The position numbers were made by a program, and so were the translations under genes. A DNA stretch of 64,000 nucleotides from Antedon mediterranea. Lineage: Eukaryota; Echinodermata; Crinoidea; Comatulida; Antedonidae. A model generated the notes under the pieces. The model saw nothing but the letters and a program-made list of their open reading frames with translations. It was not told where the DNA came from and ran no database searches. This document shows, piece by piece, positions 13,250 to 23,250 of this stretch. The stretch is taken from the NCBI RefSeq assembly GCF_964355755.1, contig NC_092673.1, positions 22,079,001 to 22,143,000 on the forward strand, given 5' to 3'. How positions within the stretch are numbered: position 1 is the first letter of the stretch; every line of letters starts with the position of its first letter.

Positions 13250-13845
13250 GCGAGCAAACCGATTGTTGAAAACTCAACAAAATGTTTAAATCCAGACTAC
13301 AATAGTGAGTGTAAACGGGACCTAAATGATGGGTGGGGTACCATATAGTGTAAACACGGTTTATTAAACCAATTCTAAACCAATTCTATAATTTTGGTTG
13401 ATGGGTCATGGTACACCACTGAACTATAATAATAAAATGTAACTATGGCCTATATATGAGTTTGATGTGCATTTTAATTAATTTGTGTGTGGAACAACTA
13501 AAAGATATTTAACCAATTAATTTTTTACCTGACTATTTCAACTACTATGGTAATACCGTGAATCGTCGAAAAGAAGCTTATAGTACGCTGGAAGTCCTAA
13601 AAAAAGAAGCCCGTTGGCTTTTCGGTATTACATTTCTAATAATAATTGTTATGTGTGAAAACAACTAAAAAGCAGCGATAGGAATAGAAAGTCATTATTT
13701 GATTCAACTAGAAGTATAACTTGTCTTACAGATCCATTATCCACCCACAAAAGTAAGTAAGCCGACGTATGTATGTCAATATGCAATATACCAAAATATA
13801 GATAAGGAGATTTTGTACAAAAATGATTCTAAGTGCCTGCAGTAT
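13250..13845. other. Intergenic, no feature recognised
   Basis: AT-rich interval between the TPR-CHAT promoter side and the next retrotransposon scrap. Neither strand shows a coding frame with recognisable motifs. Confidence 0.45.
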
Positions 13846-14034
13846 TTATTTATTCAATTTTCTGCCACATACAATACAAAGAAGACAAAACAAATATAAA
13901 AGGCAAGGAAAGATCAAACAAATAAATTTAGTTGCTCTACGCTGAACTCCCTCAGGTTGTCTTATATAAGTTTTATCATAGGAAAATGTCGTAATACAGC
14001 ATCTCTTGTGTATCACATGTGGTGCCTGTATCAT
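13846..14034 (-). pseudogene. Small non-LTR retrotransposon fragment
   Basis: The minus-strand frame reads RQPEGVQRRATKFI, the conserved 'LExVQRRATKLI' segment just after the RT domain of CR1/L2-type LINEs. Little else survives on either side. Confidence 0.5.
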
Positions 14035-15032
14035 TTTAGGTTAGTTTATGATATTAGGTGATAATGAAACACATGTGATGCTGTTACAATGTTTAGATAG
14101 ACCACGAGGATTTCTACCAACTTTATTCAATTTTAAACATGTTAGAAAGCAAAATAGTCATATCAGTAAACGAAACTGTGAAATACCATCAATTTACATG
14201 TTTATAATCCGGGGTTTGGTGACTATAATAACCAAGCGGATTCATTTCAATTTGGGTTCAGTTAACAAGCAGAAAAGTTTAAATGGTACAAACAAAGCTT
14301 AAAATAACAATGTAATCACTTGAAAACATGTGAAAGAACGTAAACACAAGGCAAAATACAAAAAATAGCGTTTACAATAATCAATCATAAGTCAGTTGAA
14401 CGGAAGGTTTAAGTTAAGACTAAATTATATAATACAATTTGATTTGATACAGAAGTAATTTAGGATATTTACTTTAACACAAATTATTATCAGGCCTATA
14501 CATTAATTCAGTTATATAAAAAAAGAATCATTGGGAACAGTGCACATTAGTGTAGTCTCCCTCAAAATGTTGAACCATGCAATGGAGATTTAATCGCACT
14601 CTTCTCTGATGGAAATATTCATATTTATTTATTTGTTCTGTCTTTATGCTGAATGACACTTTCAGTGCTAAAGCATTGATTTCCAAAGTGGTTCAGTAGA
14701 GAAACATTAACAATATAATAAAAATAATTCAAAGACAACTAACAAAGTACTTTACATTAGTACACACACATTTACAAAAAGGTAACTATCTACAAAAAAT
14801 ACAATATATATAGATAATATTAATAATGATAACAAGATGGCCGTGTATGTTTTGATCGAATGAAGCCTAAACGATACATTTGAGATTTTGTTTGTTTTTC
14901 AACAATATTTTAGAGGAAACCCAATCCAGACGTCAATTTTCCAATAAACGGCAGATACGCTATTTCGTGTTTGTTTTTTTCTTTTTTGTCTGTGAAATAT
15001 AAAACAAATAATGTATGTTTTATATAATATAC
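14035..15032. other. Intergenic, no feature recognised
   Basis: An open frame at 14048-14302 (plus) has no recognised motif and no support. The remainder is AT-rich. Confidence 0.4.
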
Positions 15033-15286
15033 ACTGAACGGCAGACATTTTTCGAAAGCGTTAAACAATGTTGTAGCCCTCAGTACTTGATGTATTCCAA
15101 TCTTTAGGGTTGTCCTTCTTTGTAGAAAAACAAACTCTTTTGAATTTGGGAGTGTACGTAGTACGATTACAAGTTACGTACAATTAAAGTTCAAGCACAT
15201 TCGTTTTATACAACACAAACTTATTTTTAATTATTTGTAATTATATTCCACTATGGACGCTTTGGGAAAATGTCTGCCGTTCAGTT
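15033..15286. mobile_element. MITE with ACTGAACGGCAGACATTTT termini
   Basis: ACTGAACGGCAGACATTTTT (15033) and AAAATGTCTGCCGTTCAGT (ending 15286) are inverted terminal repeats. They are followed inward by CGAAAGCG and its near-complement CGCTTTGG. The 254-bp body is non-coding. Confidence 0.75.
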
Positions 15287-15463
15287 AGTACTATAAATAG
15301 TATTATTATATAATGATCATGTATTCTACTTATACATACATTAATTCCTTAACATATGTTGTTTTTAATTATCCATTTAACATAAAAACAAAAATAATAT
15401 TGATTTTGTGTTTTTCAAAACGGTTATTAATATCAGAACCTCATCGCTCAGTCTAAAAGAGAA

Positions 15464-17553
15464 TCACTTTTTTGCATAGCCTCTTGTGTGTAGTTCTGAT
15501 TCTGTGACTTCCTCTTTTAAGATTTGAATCAATGACTTAGTTGTTGCTATTAGCTGTCCATCAAAAATCCTTGTTTCATTTGGCTTCAACCATTCCTCCA
15601 TATAATCTATAATATCAGATGCCTTCCTTTTGTCGCCATTCTTTAAAGATACCTTACTTTGTATATAAAATACAAGTGCGATTGGGTGCAAATAGATAAA
15701 CCCTACTTCAGCAGTTTCGGCAAGAAGTAGCAGCTTTTTGTCAGCTTCCCATACATACTTTGTAAAGAACATGCTAGGTTGTATTATTACACCGATTTGC
15801 CTGTTCATTGCTTGCACGTCTTTTGTCGTTATACGAAAAAATAATTCATAGTCTCTAAATAACTCTTCCAATGTATAATAATTCCCATTCTGATAATGAT
15901 GTATTATTATACGGGCTAACCCACCAATTCGTTGGTCACTCCACTTGTCAGGAAAAACCATTTCAGCTCCAAGTATGTAGTATTCAATCGGCTTTTTCTT
16001 GTAAAGCTCCAATCTTTTAGCTGACACATAACCAACTGTATTCCGCAAATACATCAACAAATAATTGTATACATTACCTAAATATCTGTACAAACGCTGA
16101 ATAGACATTTTCTCATACCCTTTAGGTACAACGTCTTCAATTCTACTAACTATCGGTAGTATCATTTCTTCTGGCAATCTGAGAATCTCCGAGGGGTGTC
16201 CTCTCTTTTCTATGAGTCCTTCGATAACGAAAAGTAAACTCTGAATATCTGGTCGTACCCATTGCGCAATTTGTATATACTCATATTTGTCGTACAGAGA
16301 TCCTCCTGGGAGTAATTTGGTAATAGCCTTTTCAAGCTCTACTTCAGCCCTCGGGTGATATGTGAGATTTGCTTCCAATGTTTTGTAGTCATATACTTCA
16401 TTGACTCCAGGGATGTCTAGGTTTTTGCACATCGAGTTAATGGCATGGAGTTCGAACGAACCATGACCGACAGTGGACATAAAAAATTCCCAAAGATCTG
16501 GGCTGTTTAACTCTTTTAATTTTCTTTGAACCGTATCACACATTTTTCTTGGCAGATGACCAATCAAATTTTGTTTGGGAATGAAATAGTGAGGCAGAAT
16601 TCTTTTTTGGTAACATTTAATGAACCAATCTAACACTTTTCTGATCAAATCGATGACGCTGTAAGATTCTGTATGTGGAAATGTTTCACACATCCACAAA
16701 CAAGCTGTCTTAATAAAATAAGAACAGAATGGCGTTGGTCTGTCAGGATAATTTAGTTCCCTTTTCTTGAGCGCCTTTAAAGCATACATGCATTTAGCAA
16801 TTGGCCCACTGATTTCTTGAATGAGTTCTCTTTCAGATAAGGAAAATGACCACCTCCATTCTACATCCTTTGATTGGCTATCAGGGTGTGCTACAGCAAC
16901 AACAAGACATCCTAAACTTAAGACTTTACATAAAAGCTCTTGAGATGGCCAGTCGCTCTTCCTCTCTCTAGTGAAAAACTCATGAGTGACAGAAGGCCAC
17001 GATTTGCATTTCATGCATGGGACTGTGTCTTGTTTTCCTCGTGAATGATGTGTTTCTGAAATGAAAGTTGTTATTGATGGCCCGTGTACTTCTGTATGCC
17101 CATCACCTTTTAAAAGGCCACTATTATCTATCAAACTGCTGCATTTCAAATATCCATCGTTATCAACACTGCCTCGTAATTGATGTATTAAATTATCTTT
17201 ATCAACTACCTTAAGCTTTAGAAACGCTGGTTCTTTTTTATTTTCCTCAGCCATCACATGTCCTCCTTGGTATTGGTCTCCTTCAGTTGGCGGTTGGCAC
17301 AAAACAATTGGATAGTAAAAACTATAGCTTTCATGACATCAACGTCGCCACAGATTGCCCAAGGCATACCTTCATTTCCACTTCCGGTTTGATATTCAAA
17401 CCATTTCCAGATACCTGTCATGGACAAACGTTCCCAACATTCCTGATAAATTCTAGCTGTAGCGATATTAGAAAATCTCGCAGTCATGTTTAAGCCAATT
17501 ATTGCATCAGCAAGTCTCTCCATTAAGCGTTGTATATTGTTATTTTCTGCCAT
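15464..17553 (-). pseudogene. cGAS-like/Mab-21 gene, copy 1, frameshifted
   Basis: The N-terminal part starts at 17553 and reads the nucleotidyltransferase helix, GS(G)NEGM and the metal-binding DVDVM. It then goes out of frame, because two extra bases (a TA in GCTATAG against GCTAG in copy 2, near 17335) follow DVDVM. The rest (to 15464) continues in another frame with the full Mab-21 C-terminal region (WRWSFSLSERELI, SYFIKTACLWMCE, PHYFIPKQNLIG). There is no other stop in about 600 codons, so the break is recent or an assembly error. If real, only an approximately 99-residue N-terminal peptide would be made from the first ATG. The remainder is nearly identical to copy 2. Confidence 0.85.
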
Positions 17554-17732
17554 AGTTGCACTTTATCACGAACTAGCAGACGTCTGACTAACACAGTATG
17601 TACACATCATTATCATACTTATTTGAGTTTCTTCATGGTTAGACTTTGTACCGTACAGGCTGCGAATGTTGATTTTTAAAAAAGATGAAAACAACCCTTA
17701 GAGGATAGAGAAATATATACAAATCACATATA

Positions 17733-19025
17733 TTGCCTACCATCTCAAAACTTTTCGAACGAGTCATGTATAATCACATTTGGTCCCATGTTCATTCTAC
17801 CATCTCTCTCTATCAGCATGGTTTCGTTCCCAACAGGTCATGTGAAACAAATCTTGCTTGTCTTCTGACAACTGTGTATGATGCCATCAAGGGCAGAGCA
17901 CAATGTGATGTTATATATACTGACTTCTCAAAAGCTTTTGATTTGGTGCCACACAATCTTCTTATTTTTAAACTTCAACGACTTGGTTTTAATCCTCATC
18001 TTTTGTCCTGGTTCAGAAGCTATTTGGATGGTAGACGTCAACGTGTAGTTATCGATGGCGAGGCATCTGAGTGGCTTCCAGTTCATTCCGGTGTTCCTCA
18101 GGGGTCAATCCTCGGTCCCCTCCTTTTTAATTTGTATGTGAACGATATTCCATCGCTGTTTCGCTATTCAGATTGTCTTATGTTTGCTGACGATCTAAAA
18201 ATTATTAAAACTATCAACAGTTATGAAGATGCTGAAATGCTTCAGGGAGACCTTACTAAATTTAGTTCCTGGTCCACTTTGTGGGGCATGATGTTAAACT
18301 CTTCCAAGTGCAATATTTTGTCCTTTACTTTAAATAAAAATAAAATTGTTTATGTCTATTCCGTCGACGACAAACCTATTAATAAGGTGCATCAACATCG
18401 TGATCTCGGTATTATTTTAGATAGTTCCCTTACTTTTTCTTTTCATGTTGATCATCTTCTAAATAAATGCAATAAGCTGCTTGGGCTGATGTGGCGCAAT
18501 GGAAAATATCTCGGTCGTTCTTCCAAAGTTTATCTATATATCACCTTAATCCAACCTAATTTAGACTTTTGTTCTGTTATTTACAATTCAATCTCCAAAA
18601 CCCAAGCCTCACGTATTGACCGACTCTATTCTAGATTTTTGCGCTACATCAGCCACAACCACAATCAGAATAATCTTTTTAAATGTAACAATCTTTATAA
18701 TTGTGATGATAAAAAAATATATCCTATATCTCCCCCTTCATTACGTAGATGTCACAATGATCTTATTTTTCTTTTTAAATGTCTTCATTCTATTTTTGAC
18801 TGCAACTTTATCTCCAATTTCGGTATTCGTGTTCCCGCCCGTAATTTAAGAAACAATAGTATCCTTTGTGTTCCCTTTTGTAGAGTCAATGTTCTCAAAA
18901 GTGGTTACATCAGTAGATTAAGTTTTTATTATAATAGTTTAGTCCAGGCCCATCCCCATATTGACATTTTTAATTCCAATCTTTATCTGTTTCGTCGTAA
19001 TTTAAGTGTTTCTGAGTTGTTGTAA
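17733..19025 (+). CDS. Partial reverse transcriptase of the inserted LINE (430 codons)
   Basis: The continuous frame starts inside the RT domain: PTISKLFERVMYNHI, GFVPNRSCETNL, YTDFSKAFDLVPH, GVPQGSILGPLLFNLYVND, and the catalytic FADDLKI. A C-terminal connector follows (ASRIDRLYSRFLRYI). The motif pattern fits the CR1/Jockey/L2 group. There is no native start codon, endonuclease or ORF1 because of 5' truncation. The undamaged frame indicates a young insertion, but it is not an autonomous element. Confidence 0.85.
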   Translation: MPTISKLFERVMYNHIWSHVHSTISLYQHGFVPNRSCETNLACLLTTVYDAIKGRAQCDVIYTDFSKAFDLVPHNLLIFKLQRLGFNPHLLSWFRSYLDGRRQRVVIDGEASEWLPVHSGVPQGSILGPLLFNLYVNDIPSLFRYSDCLMFADDLKIIKTINSYEDAEMLQGDLTKFSSWSTLWGMMLNSSKCNILSFTLNKNKIVYVYSVDDKPINKVHQHRDLGIILDSSLTFSFHVDHLLNKCNKLLGLMWRNGKYLGRSSKVYLYITLIQPNLDFCSVIYNSISKTQASRIDRLYSRFLRYISHNHNQNNLFKCNNLYNCDDKKIYPISPPSLRRCHNDLIFLFKCLHSIFDCNFISNFGIRVPARNLRNNSILCVPFCRVNVLKSGYISRLSFYYNSLVQAHPHIDIFNSNLYLFRRNLSVSELL

Positions 19026-19123
19026 TTGTTTTGTATCTGTTAAACCAAGCTGTAAGTGGCGGATTTGTTTCTGCTGTTGTTTCTGGTTTTAAAAATAAAA
19101 TAAAATAAAAAAATAAAAATATA
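17733..19123 (+). mobile_element. 5'-truncated non-LTR retrotransposon insertion
   Basis: The insertion interrupts duplication unit 1. Unit 2 keeps the uninterrupted sequence TCACATATAGGTGATC (around 22537-22551), which serves as the empty site. The insert ends in an AAAAT-rich tail (19091-19118), and ATATA is repeated on both sides (a 4-5-bp target duplication). The endonuclease and the 5' half of the RT are missing, as expected from incomplete reverse transcription. Confidence 0.9.
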
Positions 19124-19550
19124 GGTGATCTGTATTGCAGGTGTACGGTACATATACTAACGTTAGTTCCGACTGTTGTCACGCTATAGGTCAATGTTTA
19201 GGCCTATCATGAGTGTGTTCACTTGATAATCCCGTCTACTTCTTAAAATGTTATTTAGGTCTACTTTGTGACCAGTTTATCTTATATCATTTGATGAAAT
19301 ACAATGAAATGTAATTGGACGCTCATGTTTGCTTTACTGTCTAATAGACCTAAAAGAACTTCGACAAAGTTATATAGCTTATTCCTCGAATACACCACGT
19401 TTCAGTTCTTCATAATTTTTTTAAAAGATATTACAATTAGTTTCCTAATTGTAAAATACACAATCAATAAACAGCCAAATGGCACCTTAACGACTAAAAC
19501 GCTACCGAAACTAAAGGGAGAAGCGTCATCTGATATTTTTGACTCAACTG

Positions 19551-19572
19551 GGGAAGAGTGCTCACTCTTCCC
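19551..19572. promoter_or_regulatory. Palindrome in the divergent intergenic region, unit 1 copy
   Basis: Ten-base arms GGGAAGAGTG and CACTCTTCCC surround a CT centre. The same palindrome is kept in unit 2 at 22977-22998, between the divergent cGAS-like and HYR genes. A binding site is possible; conservation may simply reflect recent duplication. Confidence 0.35.
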
Positions 19573-19774
19573 TGGTTTAATATGCCATGAATACTTTAAA
19601 TACGGTTCACCAACTCCTTGTAAGGCTATTGTAACTCATCAGGCTAAACAAAGTTTGATACTGTACTACTCTTGTTGTTTTTTATCTTTCATTTTATAAA
19701 TAGCACACACGTGACTATACCAATCTAAAGTTAGCATAATTATCTTTTTTTTTACTCATTGATTACATTTAAAA

Positions 19775-19838
19775 ATGTTTTCTAAAAAATGTTTGATTTT
19801 ATCTTTACTTTGGACATTTTACCTATGTTCGGCTCAAG
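19775..19838 (+). pseudogene. Orphan signal-peptide exon of the HYR receptor (duplicate)
   Basis: The exon reads MFSKKCLILSLLWTFYL plus CSAQ, almost identical to the first exon of the receptor at 23251. It ends at AAG|GTAGGC, whereas the unit-2 exon ends at GATA|GTAAGT. No HYR exon follows before unit 2 begins at 20242. It is a duplication leftover unless spliced across the whole of unit 2. Confidence 0.7.
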
Positions 19839-20281
19839 GTAGGCCTAGTAAGTTAAGTAATATACAAATAACGATCATTTCATAGTGATTTAGTTTTTGT
19901 GTTATCATCATTGTGAACCACTGTATAGTCTTACCATGCTTAAATGTTTTGCGTTTCTATAAAACAATTAATATTTTGTTACTGAATGGATAAAGAATAT
20001 ATCTAAAAATTGCATCCATCCCTCAACCCTAATGTTACACGCAAGACACAAATTAAGTTTATTTAAATTTGACTCAAACAATTGGTCTCATTTTGTGACA
20101 AGTTTCGCTTTCGGAAGTAATTCACAGTGTGCTCATTTTTAGTTTCTATTTATTCGTTCCTGTAAACGACATGTATTATTGTACTGCGGTACGTATTTGA
20201 AATTTAACGCTGAAATTACTATGTATTCTTCTATTGCTGTCATTAATATCGGAACCTCATCGCTCAGTCCAAGAAAGGTAA

Positions 20282-22366
20282 TCACTTTTTTGCATAGCCT
20301 CTTGTTTGTAGTTCTGATTCTGTGACTTCCTCTTTTAAGATTTTAATCAATGACTTAGTTGTTTCTATTATCTCTCCATCAGAAATCTTTTCTTCATTTG
20401 GCTTCAACCATTCCTCCATATAATCTATAATATCAGATGCCTTCCTTTTGTCGCCATTCTTTAAGGATACCTTAGTTTGTATATAAAATACAAGTGCGAT
20501 TGGGTGCAAATAGATAAACCCTACTTCAGATGTTCCGGCAAGAAGTAGCAGCTTTTTGTCAGCTTCCCATACAGGCTTAGTAAAGAACATGGTAGGTTGT
20601 ATTAATACACCGATCTGCCTGTTCATTGCTTGCACGCTTTCTGTCGTTATACGAAGATGTGGTTCAGCCTCTCTAAATATCTCTTTCAACGCATAATAAT
20701 TCTCATTCTGATAATAATGTATTATTACAAGGGCTAAGCCACCAATTCCTTGGTCACTCCACTTGTCAGGAAAAACCATTTCATCTCCAAGCCTGTAGTA
20801 TTCAATCGGCTTTTTCTTGTAAAGCTCCAATCTTTTAGCAGACACATAATCAACTGTATTCCGCAAATACATCAACAAATAATTGTATACATTACCTAAA
20901 TATCTGTACAAACGCTGAATAGACATTTTCTCATACCCTTTAGGTACAACGTCTTCAATTCTACTAACTATCGGTAGTATCATTTCTTCTGGCAATCTGA
21001 GAATCTCCGAGGGGTGTCCTCTCTTTTCTATGAGTCCTTCGATAACGAAAAGTAAACTCTGAATATCTGGTCGTACCCATTGCGCAATTTGTATATACTC
21101 ATATTTGTCGTACAGAGATCCTCCTGGGAGTAATTTGGTAATAGCCTTTTCAAGCTCTACTTCAGCCCTCGGGTGATATGTGAGATTTGCTTCCAATGTT
21201 TTGTAGTCATATACTTCATTGACTCCAGGGATGTCTAGGTTTTTGCACATCGAGTTAATGGCATGGAGTTCGAACGAACCATGACCGACAGTGGACATCA
21301 CAAATTCCCAAAGATCTGGGCTGTTTAACTCTTTTAATTTTCTTTGAACCGTATCACACATTTTTCTTGGCAGATGACCAATCAAATTTTGTTTGGGAAT
21401 GAAATAGTGAGGCAGAATTCTCTTTTGGTAACATTCAATGAGCCAATCTAACACTTTTCTGATCAAATCGATGACGCTGTAAGATTCTGTATGTGGAAAT
21501 GTTTCACACATCCACAAACACGCTGTCTTAATAAAATAAGAACAGAATGGCGTTGGTCTGCCAGGATAATTTAGTTCCTTATTCTTGAGCGCCTTTAAAG
21601 CATACATGCATTTAGCAATTGGCCCACTAATTTCTTGAATGAGTTCTCTTTCGGATAAGGAAAATGACCACCTCCATTCGACATCCTTTGATTGGCTATC
21701 AGGGTGTGCTACAGCAACAACAAGACATCCTAAACTTAAGACTTTACCTAACAGTTCTTGAGATGGCCAGTCGCTCTTCCTCTCTCTAGTGAAAAACTCA
21801 TGAGTGACGGAAGGCCACGATTTGCATTTGATGCAAGGGACTGTGTCTTGGTTTCCTCGTGAAGGATGTATTTCTGAAATGGAAGTTGCTACTGATGGCC
21901 CGTGTACTTCTGTAGACCTACCTTCTTTTAGGCCACTATTATCTATCAAACTGCTGCATTTCAAGTATCCATCGTTATCAACACCGCCTCGTAATTGATG
22001 ATTTAAATTATCTTTATCGACTACCTTAAGCTTTAGAAACGCTGGTTCTTTTTTAATTCCCTCAGCCATCACATATCCTCCTTGGTATTGATCTCCTTCA
22101 GTTGGAGATTGGCACAAAACAATGGGATAGTTAAAACTAGCTATCATGACATCAACGTCGCCGCAGACTGTCCAAGGCATACCTTCATATGCACTTCCGG
22201 TTTGATATTCAAACCATTTCCAGATGCCTCTCATGGACAAACGTTCCCAACATTCCTGGTCAATTCTAGCTGAAGCGATAACAGCAAATCTCGCAGTCAT
22301 GTTTAAGCCAATTATTGCATCGGCAAGTCTCTCCATTAAGGGTTGTATATTGTTATTTTCTGCCAT
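20282..22366 (-). CDS. cGAS-like receptor / Mab-21 domain nucleotidyltransferase, copy 2 (694 aa)
   Basis: Single-exon gene. The N-terminal nucleotidyltransferase core shows a helix, then GS at 57-58 (TGSAYEGM) and a two-acid metal motif D70-V-D72 (GDVDVM). The central and C-terminal Mab-21 part has CIKCKSWPSVTHEF (178-191), WRWSFSLSERELI (231-243), CSYFIKTACLWMCE (275-288) and PHYFIPKQNLIGHLP (319-333). The last ~300 residues are helical, ending in a TPR-like stretch (YLHPIALVFYIQTKVSLKNGD). cGAS-like receptors make cyclic dinucleotides on sensing nucleic acid. This subfamily is the large invertebrate Mab-21-like group, and activity is not assured: I could not locate the third catalytic acid or a zinc thumb. 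No signal peptide or membrane helix, so cytosolic. It starts 885 bp from the divergent HYR receptor ATG. Confidence 0.85.
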   Translation of the reverse strand: MAENNNIQPLMERLADAIIGLNMTARFAVIASARIDQECWERLSMRGIWKWFEYQTGSAYEGMPWTVCGDVDVMIASFNYPIVLCQSPTEGDQYQGGYVMAEGIKKEPAFLKLKVVDKDNLNHQLRGGVDNDGYLKCSSLIDNSGLKEGRSTEVHGPSVATSISEIHPSRGNQDTVPCIKCKSWPSVTHEFFTRERKSDWPSQELLGKVLSLGCLVVAVAHPDSQSKDVEWRWSFSLSERELIQEISGPIAKCMYALKALKNKELNYPGRPTPFCSYFIKTACLWMCETFPHTESYSVIDLIRKVLDWLIECYQKRILPHYFIPKQNLIGHLPRKMCDTVQRKLKELNSPDLWEFVMSTVGHGSFELHAINSMCKNLDIPGVNEVYDYKTLEANLTYHPRAEVELEKAITKLLPGGSLYDKYEYIQIAQWVRPDIQSLLFVIEGLIEKRGHPSEILRLPEEMILPIVSRIEDVVPKGYEKMSIQRLYRYLGNVYNYLLMYLRNTVDYVSAKRLELYKKKPIEYYRLGDEMVFPDKWSDQGIGGLALVIIHYYQNENYYALKEIFREAEPHLRITTESVQAMNRQIGVLIQPTMFFTKPVWEADKKLLLLAGTSEVGFIYLHPIALVFYIQTKVSLKNGDKRKASDIIDYMEEWLKPNEEKISDGEIIETTKSLIKILKEEVTESELQTRGYAKK

Positions 22367-23250
22367 AGTTGCACTTTATCACGAACTAGCAGACGTCTGA
22401 CTAACACAGTATGTACACATCATTATCATACTTATTTGAGTTTCTTCATGGTTAGACTTTGTACCGTACAGGCTGCGAATGTTGATTTAAAAAAAAGATA
22501 AAAACAACCCTTAGAGGATAGAGAAATATATACAAATCACATATAGGTGATCTGTATTGCAGGTGTACGGTACATATACTAACGTTAATTCCGACTGTTG
22601 TCGCGCTATAGGTCAATGTTTAGGCCTATCATGAGTGTGTTCACTTGATAATCCCGTCTACTTCTTAAAATGTTATTTAGGTCTACTTTGTGACCAGTTT
22701 ATCTTATATCATTTGATGAAATACAATGAAATGTAATTGGACGCTCATGTTTGCTTTACTGTCTAATAGACCTAAAAAAACTTCGACAAAGTTATATAGC
22801 TTATTCCTCGAATACACCACGTTTCAGTTCTTCATAATTTTTTTTAAAGATATTACAATTAGTTTCCTAATTGTAAAATACACAATCAATAAACAGCCAA
22901 ATGGCACCGTAACGACTAAAAGGCTACCGAAACTAAAGGGAGAAGATTACGTCATCTGATATTTTTGGCTCAACTGGGGAAGAGTGCTCACTCTTCCCTG
23001 GTTTAATATGCCATGAATACTTTAAATACGGTTCACCAACTCCTTGTAAGTTACAATACTCATCAGGCTAAACAAAGTTTGATACTGTACTACTCTTGTT
23101 GTTTTTTGTTGTTAGCTTTCATTTTATAAATAGTATAGTACACACGTGACTATACCTATGTAAAGTAAATGGAAACGTCACAGTGAGTGATATCTTTGCC
23201 GAGTTAGCATAATTATCATTTTATGTTCTACTCATTGATTATATTTTAAA
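22367..23250. promoter_or_regulatory. Divergent intergenic region between cGAS-like gene and HYR receptor
   Basis: This 884-bp segment separates two ATGs pointing away from each other. Unit 1 preserves it, apart from the LINE insertion. It contains a palindrome with GGGAAGAGTG / CACTCTTCCC arms at 22977-22998. I see no clear TATA box at a fixed position. An open frame at 22726-22959 exists in both units but is shared by descent and has no motif. Confidence 0.5.

Larger units (their letters stand above)
15426..19962 (+). repeat. Duplication unit 1 (cGAS-like pseudogene + orphan HYR signal exon)
   Basis: This segment aligns colinearly with 20242-23432. Homology begins at ATTAATATC(A/G)GAACC just 3' of the cGAS-like gene and ends at CGTTTCTATAA downstream of the receptor signal-peptide exon. 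Apart from a 1.39-kb retrotransposon inserted here, the units are very similar, including introns and intergenic DNA. That indicates a direct segmental duplication, not two old paralogues. Confidence 0.9.

Noticed and set aside
19304-19699. 131-codon frame between the divergent genes, also seen at 22726-22959
   Set aside because: Shared by duplication, differs in length by frame change between copies, and shows no domain.
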